From an uncultured Campylobacter sp. (GTDB lineage Bacteria > Campylobacterota > Campylobacteria > Campylobacterales > Campylobacteraceae), in assembly GCF_938045205.1 (NCBI RefSeq), contig NZ_CALIMY010000002.1, positions 1 to 5,841 on the forward strand: a DNA stretch of 5,841 bases, written 5' to 3'. Both the position numbers and the translations under genes were made by a program. This document shows, piece by piece, positions 1 to 5,307 of this stretch. The stretch's first letter is position 1; each line of letters opens with the position of its first letter. Under the pieces are notes generated by a model that searched no databases, had not been told where the DNA came from, and worked only from the letters and a program-made list of their open reading frames with translations.

Positions 1-81
1 AGCGGGTTTTATAAAAATCTTGCCAAGCCATGAAATTTCAAGAAAATTCCACAGAATTCCGATAAGTTTTTTGAAATTTTA
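1..81. other. short intergenic gap downstream of folP; neighbour gene not identifiable
   Basis: This gap lies between the folP stop and the left edge. Two readings reach the edge. On the plus strand, frame 1 is open for ten codons (ending ...YKNLAKP) and stops with TGA at 31-33, so it could be the 3' end of a convergent gene. On the minus strand, an ATG at 29-31 opens ten codons to the edge (MAWQDFYKTR), but no Shine-Dalgarno lies at a usable distance. Neither peptide is long enough to recognise. In C. jejuni I recall ligA following folP; the minus-strand peptide does not look like the start of LigA. Confidence 0.35.
33..79. terminator. possible weak bidirectional hairpin/terminator after folP
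   Basis: The stretch AAATTTCAAGAAA (33-45) can pair with TTTTTTGAAATTT (67-79) through 13 pairs, one of them G-U, around a 21-base loop. The stem is almost all A-T, so it is weak. It sits just past the folP stop and directly after a possible convergent TGA at 31-33, which is where a shared terminator would be expected. It could equally be chance pairing in AT-rich DNA. Confidence 0.25.
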
Positions 82-1218
82 CTATAGCAGAATCCGATCC
101 ATCGCGCGCATTAGATTTAGCATTTGAGCGTGTTCGAATACATCGTGCGTGCGGATGATCGCAGCGCCGTTTAAAGCGGCGATTTGGTGCAGATACAGCG
201 AGCCTGCGAGCCTATCCGCGACCACAGAGGGGCTGTAAAAATCGATAACGCTCTTTCTGCTCGCGCCCACGAGCAGCGGGCAGCCGAAGTGTAAGAAATG
301 CTGCAAATTTTTAATCAGCACCAAATTTTGCTCGGCGGTCTTGCCAAAGCCGATGCCCACGTCAAGGATGATCTTTTTAAGTCCCTCGCTTCGCAGCCGC
401 TGCAAATTCTGCGCAAAAAACTCATCGATCTCGCCCATCAGATCGTCATATTTTGGTGCAAGCTGCATATTTTGCGGCTTTCCCTGCATGTGCATCAGCA
501 CGTAAGCGGCGTCGTAGCGAAGCGCAAGCGGTGCGAGAGCGAGATTTGCGCTGATATCGTTGATGATACTAAAGCCCCGATCTAGCGCAAATTCCAAACA
601 ATACTCATCGAAGCTATCGAGGCTAAATTTAGCCCTTTCGTGTAGACGCAGGCGGTAAATTTCGCTCACGACATCCTTTATGCGCGCAAACTCCTCATCT
701 CTGCCGCAGTACTGGCTGCCCGGGCGCGAGCTCACGCCGCCGATGTCGATAATGGCGGCGCCTTGCTCGATCATATTTTCGATCTTGCAGATCGCCTCTT
801 TTAGGTTTGCCGCGCGGCTTGCGGGGTTGAAGCTATCGGAGTTGATGTTTACTACGCCCATTATTTCGCAGCTTTGCGGCCTAGCAAATTTCTCGCTTAG
901 AAATTTCGCGACCTCTTTTAGCCCGAAATCCTGCAGCGCTTCCTTTTGCGCCAAAGCCTCGATCTGGCGGTCATTTGCGATCAAAACCGCGTCCGTATCG
1001 TCGCGCCCTAGGATCACTTCTTCGTTGCACGCAAGCTCGGCGCCGATACTAAGGGCGTCTTGCTTTAAAATATTTGCCGCGGGCGCACGCAGATCTTTTA
1101 GATAGAAAAAGTTTAGCCGCGATTTTTTCTGCATTATCGCCCGCCCCGCATTTCGCACGCCGATACGCTCGCAAATCAGCGCAAAGTCGGCATCGTTTGA
1201 AATTTTATAAATTTTCAT
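82..1218 (-). CDS. folP: dihydropteroate synthase with N-terminal extension
   Basis: Joins 6-hydroxymethyl-dihydropterin pyrophosphate to p-aminobenzoate to make dihydropteroate in cytoplasmic folate synthesis; it is the sulfonamide target. The 378 residues are about 100 more than the usual 270-280. The TIM-barrel domain starts near residue 117. Visible motifs are pterin loop 1 (GVVNINSDSF, 121-130), loop 2 (DIGGVSSRPG, 158-167), SLDSFD (199-204), NDI (220-222), LMHMQGKPQNMQ (241-252), LDVGIGFGKT (285-294), LVGASRKS (316-323) and RTHDVFEH (356-363). The first ~115 residues match no domain I know, but the length agrees with Campylobacter and Helicobacter FolP. The ATG overlaps the holB stop as ATGA and has GAGGAG (1224-1229) five bases upstream. 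It is the last gene of the operon within the window. Confidence 0.95.
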   Translation of the reverse strand: MKIYKISNDADFALICERIGVRNAGRAIMQKKSRLNFFYLKDLRAPAANILKQDALSIGAELACNEEVILGRDDTDAVLIANDRQIEALAQKEALQDFGLKEVAKFLSEKFARPQSCEIMGVVNINSDSFNPASRAANLKEAICKIENMIEQGAAIIDIGGVSSRPGSQYCGRDEEFARIKDVVSEIYRLRLHERAKFSLDSFDEYCLEFALDRGFSIINDISANLALAPLALRYDAAYVLMHMQGKPQNMQLAPKYDDLMGEIDEFFAQNLQRLRSEGLKKIILDVGIGFGKTAEQNLVLIKNLQHFLHFGCPLLVGASRKSVIDFYSPSVVADRLAGSLYLHQIAALNGAAIIRTHDVFEHAQMLNLMRAMDRILL

Positions 1219-1835
1219 CTTTTCTCCTCGATCATCAACAGTAGCGGAGTAAGCACGGCCTGGGCTTTGGCGTTGTGCTCAGCGAGGTAGCTTAGGCGGT
1301 CAATGCGCTGCAATTCATCGCCGCTTAGCCTAACGCCCGCCTCGAAACACTCTAGCGCTATCTCGCCGATGAGTGCTTTTAGCGCCGTCTTATCCAGCTC
1401 GCCCTTGCGCTCCAGCGCAATCTGTGCATCGATAAACTCCACCGCCTCCTTTAGGCTTAGTCTGGCTAAATTTAGCCCAGTGCGGTATCTTGGCTTTCGC
1501 ACGCAGAGATTTTGCACCACGAGGCGCGAGCGGATGGTAGGCAGCAGAGCGTTGATGAAAGGAGTGATCAGGAAAAACACCGTATTTTTAGGCGGCTCCT
1601 CTAAAATTTTAAGTAGGGCGTTTTGCGCCTCCTCACCGAATTTTGTAGCGGCGATGACGATGATCTTATCCTCGCGCTCGGCGACATAGGCTTCGTCAAT
1701 GATCTTTCGCGCCTCGTCGATCTTAAGCTCAGTGCTTTCAAAAAACCTTAAATTTTTGCGCGGAATTTCGGCTAAAATTTTATCTTTAAAGCCCTCATAA
1801 TCGTTTGTTAAAACGATCTGATTTATGATTTTCAA
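1215..1835 (-). CDS. holB: DNA polymerase III delta prime subunit, short form
   Basis: Clamp-loader subunit that helps load the beta sliding clamp during replication. Its signature is residues 68-104: EEAQNALLKILEEPP (68-82), then NTVFFLIT, then LLPTIRSRL (97-105), which carries the SR arginine-finger position. A beta strand at 57-62 (KIIVIA) occupies the Walker B site. At 206 residues it is much shorter than the E. coli protein (about 334). The P-loop half and the zinc-binding cysteines are absent, and the C-terminal collar region is reduced. Short HolB proteins are usual in Campylobacter and Helicobacter, so I do not call it truncated. The start is TTG, overlapping the hobA stop as TTGA. 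A stop lies five codons upstream in frame and no other common start follows nearby, so TTG is well supported. Translation is probably coupled to hobA, since no clear Shine-Dalgarno is visible. Confidence 0.88.
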   Translation of the reverse strand: MKIINQIVLTNDYEGFKDKILAEIPRKNLRFFESTELKIDEARKIIDEAYVAEREDKIIVIAATKFGEEAQNALLKILEEPPKNTVFFLITPFINALLPTIRSRLVVQNLCVRKPRYRTGLNLARLSLKEAVEFIDAQIALERKGELDKTALKALIGEIALECFEAGVRLSGDELQRIDRLSYLAEHNAKAQAVLTPLLLMIEEKR

Positions 1836-2365
1836 AGCACCACTTCGTCAAAAAGCACGGCGTCGATGCTTTTGTCTAAAATTTTAAAAAGCTGGATCAG
1901 TTTGAGATCCAAGCTCGGATCGCTCTCACTCATGTAGAAGCTGTTTTGCAGCCTCTCGTCAATGAGCCACAGATAGCTGTCCTCGTGGCTTTTGGCGATT
2001 TTGGCTAGCGGATGGTTGCCGTTGCCGATGTAAAAATATATAAAGCCGTTGGCAAACGCGAGGCTTAGCATATCGTTTAGCAGCAGCGCGTCCTCCAGGC
2101 TATTTACGCCGCCGCGGTAGAGTGATCGCAGCGAAAAAAACGGCAGCAGCGGGCGAGAGTTGGTAGAGGAGTTGATCTTTTTGATGATATATTCGCTAAA
2201 CCAGCTTCGCTCATCGTCGCAGATGACGATGAAAGCAAAGCCGTCGTGGAGGAATTTTAGCTTTGATGCTAAAAGCGGCGTCCAGTCCTCCTTGCGATCC
2301 TCGAGCCACTCAAGTCCGGGCTCGGAGCGCATCGCCGTAACGCTCCAAGTGTGCAGATCCTGCAT
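1832..2365 (-). CDS. hobA: HobA, DnaA-binding initiator of chromosome replication
   Basis: HobA is a Campylobacterota-specific protein with a SIS-like fold, related in structure to E. coli DiaA. It binds the N-terminal part of DnaA and promotes assembly of the initiation complex at oriC (known from H. pylori HP1230). The 177 residues match the family length of about 180. Recognition rests on position in the operon and family-like segments: a hydrophobic strand FAFIVICDDERSWF (43-56), FIYFYIGNGNHPLAKIAK (108-125), LWLIDERLQ (132-140) and the C-terminal block SLDLKLIQLFKILDKSIDAV (151-170). There are no membrane segments or signal peptide. The ATG shares one base with the lysC stop (TAATG), and GGAT nearby is at best a weak Shine-Dalgarno, so coupling to lysC is likely. 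Met12 is a less likely alternative start. Confidence 0.88.
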   Translation of the reverse strand: MQDLHTWSVTAMRSEPGLEWLEDRKEDWTPLLASKLKFLHDGFAFIVICDDERSWFSEYIIKKINSSTNSRPLLPFFSLRSLYRGGVNSLEDALLLNDMLSLAFANGFIYFYIGNGNHPLAKIAKSHEDSYLWLIDERLQNSFYMSESDPSLDLKLIQLFKILDKSIDAVLFDEVVL

Positions 2366-2838
2366 TATTTATCCAAATCGTAGGCTTTATGCAGCGCGCG
2401 CACGGCGAGCTCGCCGTATTTGGCCTCTACGATCATCGAAATTTTAATCTCGCTCGTGGAGATCATCTGGATATTTATCCCTTCGTCCGCAAGCGTCTTA
2501 AACGCCTTGCTGGCTATGCCGCTGTGGCTTTTCATACCTACGCCGACTAAAGAAACCTTTACGATGTCGGCGTCTGATTCGATAATGGAATTCGGATTTG
2601 GATTTACTTCTTTCATTACCCTATAGGCCGTTTCCAGCTCGTTTTGCGGCACGGTAAAGCCCAAATTAGTCTCGCCGTTTCGTCCGATATTTTGCACGAT
2701 CATATCGACGTTGATCTCCTTGCTCGCAAGCGCGGAGAAAATTTCAGCCGCGACGCCGGGGCGATCCTCTACGTTTCTAATCGTGATTCTTGCTTGATTT
2801 TTATCCAGTGCAATGCCGCTAATTACCGCATCTTCCAT
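2365..2838 (-). CDS. lysC: probable internal in-frame product: aspartokinase beta (ACT-only) subunit
   Basis: In Bacillus and Corynebacterium, lysC yields a full alpha subunit and, from an internal start, a beta subunit holding only the ACT domains; together they form a feedback-controlled alpha2beta2 enzyme. Here an in-frame ATG (Met245, 2836-2838) begins MEDAVISGIALDK, closely resembling the start of the Corynebacterium beta subunit as I recall it. A perfect AGGAG (2847-2851) lies 8 bases upstream, as good as any ribosome site in the window. The product would be 157 residues covering both ACT domains. The start and ribosome site are seen; expression is inferred. Confidence 0.6.
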   Translation of the reverse strand: MEDAVISGIALDKNQARITIRNVEDRPGVAAEIFSALASKEINVDMIVQNIGRNGETNLGFTVPQNELETAYRVMKEVNPNPNSIIESDADIVKVSLVGVGMKSHSGIASKAFKTLADEGINIQMISTSEIKISMIVEAKYGELAVRALHKAYDLDK

Positions 2839-3570
2839 CTTTTCTTCTCCTGTTATGAGTGTTCCTTCATGATCGTTAAAACTGCTTCGCGTCACCAAAT
2901 TTACGTTTAATTTCTTCGCAAGCTCGACACTTCGATTTTGCAAAACCTTCGCTCCCAAGCTCGCAAGCTCAAGCATCTCGTCGTAACTGATGCGATCAAG
3001 CTTCTTAGCCTTTGGCTCGATGCGCGGATCGGTCGTATAAACGCCGTCCACGTCGGTGTAAATTTCACACAGATCGGCATTCAGCGCTCCTGCGACGGCG
3101 ACTGCGCTAAGATCGCTCCCGCCTCGCCCGAGCGTAGTTACTTCGCCTGCGGTGCTGATACCCTGAAAGCCCGCGACGACGACGATTTTGCCCTGCTTTA
3201 ACGCCTCTTGCATGCTTTTTGGATCGATCGAGACGATGCGTGCTTTTGTGTGAAAATTATCCGTCACGATGCCTGCGCCTCGCCCGCTAAACGCGATCGC
3301 AGCATAGCCCTTAGCATTTAGCGCGATAGCTAAAAGTGCGCTCGTGACGCGCTCGCCCGAGCTTAACAGCACATCCATCTCTCTGCCTATGGGAGTTTTA
3401 GTAAAAAATTCCGCCTGCTCGATGAGCTGATTGGTAACGCCGCTCATCGCAGAGACGATTACCGCGACATCGTGTCCTTCGTTTTTAGTCTTTATCACGC
3501 GCTGCGCGACCGCCTCGATCCGCTCTAGCGTACCGACGCTCGTACCGCCGTATTTTTGAACGATCAGCAT
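2365..3570 (-). CDS. lysC: aspartate kinase, lysine-sensitive type with two ACT domains
   Basis: Phosphorylates aspartate to aspartyl phosphate, the entry to lysine/diaminopimelate, threonine and methionine synthesis. The kinase domain covers about residues 1-235: VQKYGGTSVG (4-13), SGERVTSALLA (71-81), GRGGSDLSAVA (148-158) and TDVDGVYTTDPR (172-183). Two ACT regulatory domains follow, roughly 255-315 and 335-401, with QNIGRNGETNLGFTVP (293-308) and STSEIKISMI (371-380), segments that form the Lys/Thr feedback site in Corynebacterium LysC. The 401 residues fit this short class, unlike the longer E. coli enzymes. The ATG overlaps the stop of the nudix gene as TAATG, with an AAGGAGGAGGG tract at 3580-3590. 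Met245 is a likely second start (separate entry). Confidence 0.97.
   Translation of the reverse strand: MLIVQKYGGTSVGTLERIEAVAQRVIKTKNEGHDVAVIVSAMSGVTNQLIEQAEFFTKTPIGREMDVLLSSGERVTSALLAIALNAKGYAAIAFSGRGAGIVTDNFHTKARIVSIDPKSMQEALKQGKIVVVAGFQGISTAGEVTTLGRGGSDLSAVAVAGALNADLCEIYTDVDGVYTTDPRIEPKAKKLDRISYDEMLELASLGAKVLQNRSVELAKKLNVNLVTRSSFNDHEGTLITGEEKMEDAVISGIALDKNQARITIRNVEDRPGVAAEIFSALASKEINVDMIVQNIGRNGETNLGFTVPQNELETAYRVMKEVNPNPNSIIESDADIVKVSLVGVGMKSHSGIASKAFKTLADEGINIQMISTSEIKISMIVEAKYGELAVRALHKAYDLDK
2847..2851 (-). promoter_or_regulatory. internal ribosome binding site in lysC
   Basis: The minus strand reads AGGAG with an 8-base A/G-rich spacer before the in-frame ATG of Met245. The encoded residues here (Thr-Gly-Glu-Glu-Lys) form a linker between kinase and ACT domains, where codon choice is free enough to keep a ribosome site. 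It decides whether a beta subunit is made. Confidence 0.55.
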
Positions 3571-4040
3571 TAAATGTAGCCCTCCTCCTTAAAATATTTT
3601 AAAACCGTCGCGTAAATCGGCTTTTTGAAGTGATTTACGTGCCTTAAAACCTCATTCGCGCCTACGAATTTAAATGCGTCGAACTCTGGAAGTTTAGTAT
3701 TGATGTTTATATCGGCTAAGCTTCGCAATCTCACCAAAAAATACCTTTGAATTTGCCCGTCGTATGGGCGCATCTTTTGAGCTACCCCATCGGGAAAGTC
3801 GTAGCTAAGCCACTTCGGGCACTCAGCAATGATATCGACTTTGCTTGTTCCGATCTCCTCGCCTAGCTCTCTGCGAATCGCCATCTTAGGCGTCTCACCA
3901 TCATCGATACCGCCTTGAGGAAACTGCCAAGCGCCTTTGATGTCGCTTCGTTGCGCGATTAAAATTTCGCAATTAAACGGATACGAGGGCGAAAGTACGA
4001 TTGCAGCGACATTTGGTCTGTAATTTTTCTCTTTTTCCAT
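3570..4040 (-). CDS. rppH: RNA 5'-pyrophosphohydrolase, Nudix family (RppH/NudA/InvA-like)
   Basis: Nudix hydrolase of the RppH type, which removes pyrophosphate from 5'-triphosphate mRNA and starts its decay; the H. pylori orthologue (HP1228) has this role. Members of the group also cleave diadenosine polyphosphates, hence the older names nudA, nudH and invA. The 156 residues match the family. The opening NYRPNVAAIVL (6-16) is typical. The Nudix box spans 43-65: Gly43, Glu49, then Arg57-Glu58 and Glu61-Glu62, the metal-binding glutamates, with Thr65 where a hydrophobic residue is usual. FPQGGID (40-46) is the RppH-like lead-in. The ATG is the first usable start, because an in-frame TGA lies four codons upstream. 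The Shine-Dalgarno is weak. This is the first gene of the minus-strand operon, read from the divergent region at 4041-4176. Confidence 0.92.
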   Translation of the reverse strand: MEKEKNYRPNVAAIVLSPSYPFNCEILIAQRSDIKGAWQFPQGGIDDGETPKMAIRRELGEEIGTSKVDIIAECPKWLSYDFPDGVAQKMRPYDGQIQRYFLVRLRSLADININTKLPEFDAFKFVGANEVLRHVNHFKKPIYATVLKYFKEEGYI

Positions 4041-4068
4041 CTCGTTTTCTCACAAAAAATTTCTCAAA

Positions 4069-4074
4069 ATTCTA
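4069..4074 (-). promoter_or_regulatory. candidate -10 box for the rppH-lysC-hobA-holB-folP operon
   Basis: The minus strand reads TAGAAT, one mismatch from TATAAT, preceded by a T-rich stretch (AATATTTTTAGG) and lacking a good -35. This matches the Campylobacter sigma-70 style, where periodic T-tracts replace the -35 box. It would start transcription about 20 bases before the rppH ATG. Confidence 0.45.
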
Positions 4075-4091
4075 CCTAAAAATATTAAAAT

Positions 4092-4121
4092 TTGCGTTAA
4101 GAGGCTTAAAATTTATATAAA
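4092..4121 (+). promoter_or_regulatory. candidate promoter for hemW
   Basis: TTGCGT (4092-4097) and TATAAA (4116-4121) are 18 bases apart and would give a leader of roughly 50 bases before the hemW TTG. The surroundings are so AT-rich that other -10-like words are possible. Confidence 0.35.
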
Positions 4122-4166
4122 TTTTCAAATTAATTCGCTAAATTTTGCGACGTAAATTTAGCCCAT

Positions 4167-4170
4167 AGGA
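4167..4170 (+). promoter_or_regulatory. ribosome binding site that fixes the hemW TTG start
   Basis: AGGA lies six bases before the TTG at 4177. An in-frame TAG at 4159-4161 rules out any start further upstream apart from a rare ATA, so this site supports TTG as the true start. Confidence 0.65.
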
Positions 4171-4176
4171 CCGCCC

Positions 4177-5250
4177 TTGCACATCTACATCCACGTGCCG
4201 TTTTGCACCTCCAAATGCCCGTATTGCGCCTTTGGCTCTTTTAGCGATAAGTTTAGCCTCGTAAAAAGCTACTTTCGCGCGCTAGAGCTTGAGGTGCGCG
4301 ACTTTTTGGCGAAAAATCCGCAAGCAAAAATTTCGACGCTTTTTATCGGCGGAGGCACGCCAAGTGCCGTGGATGCGGGGCTTTACGACGAAATTTTTGC
4401 GCTGCTCGCGCCGCGTTTTGCCGCCAAAGCCGAAATCAGTTCTGAAGCTAATCCGAACTCCGCTAGCCCCGCTTGGCTTAGGGCGATGCGAAAGCTCGGC
4501 GTAAATCGCATCAGCTTCGGCGCGCAGAGCTTCAACGACGCCAAGCTAAAATTCCTTGGTCGCGCGCACAGTGCGACGCAGATTTTTATGGCGGTGCAAA
4601 ATGCCAAAGCAGCTGGCTTTGATAATATAAATTTGGATCTAATCTACGCGAGCAAATTTGACGATAAAAGGAATTTAAAATTTGAAATGGATGAGCTTGC
4701 GCGCTGCGAAGTGCCGCATCTAAGCGCCTATGCGCTAAGCCTTGAGGAAAACACGCCGTTTTTTGGGCGCGAAAGCTTTAAAAGAGAAAGCGCAGCTCTA
4801 GCTAAATTTCTCTTTGCCCTTGCGGCGGATAACGGCTTTAGCCAATATGAAATTTCAAATTTTGCCGCGCGCGGACTGCGCTGTAAGCACAATCTCGCCT
4901 ACTGGCGCGGCGAGGATTACGCGGGATTTGGAGCATTTGCGGTCGGAACTAGCGCTCAGGTACGCCTTAGCTCGCCTAAAAATTTGCGAGATTACATTGC
5001 AGATCCGCTGCAAAAACAGTGCGAAGTTCTAAGCGCGCAGGATAAAAAGCTTGAGCGCATATTTCTCGGGCTGCGCTGTATTTTGGGCGTGGACGCGCAA
5101 ATTTTAAACGCCGCGGAGCTAAGTAACGCGCAGCTGCTCGTGCGGGCAAAAAAGCTGAAATTCGGCGAGGGTAAATTTTATAATCCTAACTTTTTGCTCG
5201 CCGACGAGATTGCGCTTTTTATCACGCAAAGCAGCCAAAGCGGGCGCTAA
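4177..5250 (+). CDS. hemW: HemW, radical SAM haem chaperone (formerly HemN-like)
   Basis: HemW binds haem and a 4Fe-4S cluster and is thought to insert haem into respiratory enzymes. Such genes are often mislabelled oxygen-independent coproporphyrinogen III oxidase. The 357 residues fit HemW (about 350-380) rather than HemN (about 450). Cluster cysteines are Cys10, Cys14 and Cys17 (CTSKCPYC), followed by Ala-Phe instead of the Gly-Cys of true HemN. Further motifs are FIGGGTPS (56-63), the SAM-binding region NRISFGAQSF (110-119), and KHNLAYWRGEDYAGFG (237-252), the HemW form of the HNxxYW block. The start is TTG with AGGA six bases upstream. It is transcribed away from the lysC operon and followed after 57 bases by tatB. 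Confidence 0.93.
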   Translation: MHIYIHVPFCTSKCPYCAFGSFSDKFSLVKSYFRALELEVRDFLAKNPQAKISTLFIGGGTPSAVDAGLYDEIFALLAPRFAAKAEISSEANPNSASPAWLRAMRKLGVNRISFGAQSFNDAKLKFLGRAHSATQIFMAVQNAKAAGFDNINLDLIYASKFDDKRNLKFEMDELARCEVPHLSAYALSLEENTPFFGRESFKRESAALAKFLFALAADNGFSQYEISNFAARGLRCKHNLAYWRGEDYAGFGAFAVGTSAQVRLSSPKNLRDYIADPLQKQCEVLSAQDKKLERIFLGLRCILGVDAQILNAAELSNAQLLVRAKKLKFGEGKFYNPNFLLADEIALFITQSSQSGR

Positions 5251-5274
5251 ATTTAAGATTAATGAAATTTTAGT

Positions 5275-5280
5275 TACAAT
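5275..5280 (+). promoter_or_regulatory. candidate -10 box of a tatB promoter
   Basis: TACAAT, one mismatch from TATAAT, sits after a T-rich stretch (GAAATTTTAG) in the 57-base gap between hemW and tatB. It would give a leader of about 20 bases. It suggests tatB can be transcribed apart from hemW; read-through is also possible, as I see no terminator in the gap. Confidence 0.45.
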
Positions 5281-5307
5281 ACGCCACTTTTTACGTTAGG
5301 AAATTTT

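Larger units (their letters stand above)
4041..4176. promoter_or_regulatory. divergent intergenic promoter region between rppH and hemW
   Basis: This 136-base AT-rich spacer separates two divergent units and must hold the promoter of the five-gene minus operon and probably that of hemW. It contains seven RAATTY words (mostly AAATTT). No clear operator, riboswitch fold or Fur-type palindrome stands out to me. Candidate -10 elements for each strand are listed separately. Confidence 0.6.

Noticed and set aside
29..31. ATG on the minus strand opening a frame to the left edge (MAWQDFYKTR)
   Set aside because: Only ten codons are visible and the nearest purine-rich stretch is about 19 bases upstream, too far for a ribosome site. 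It is noted under the gap, not called as a gene.
680..1105. 141-residue plus-strand open frame inside folP
   Set aside because: It is antisense to the conserved dihydropteroate synthase motifs, and the translation is low-complexity Ser/Ala/Ile with no family resemblance.
1303..1689. 128-residue plus-strand open frame inside holB
   Set aside because: It is antisense to the conserved delta prime block and Ser-rich, consistent with a reading shadow.
4041..4176. possible riboswitch, such as a lysine riboswitch for lysC
   Set aside because: The leader of the lysC operon would be only about 20 bases if the TAGAAT box is used, and the spacer lacks GC stems of the kind a lysine riboswitch needs.
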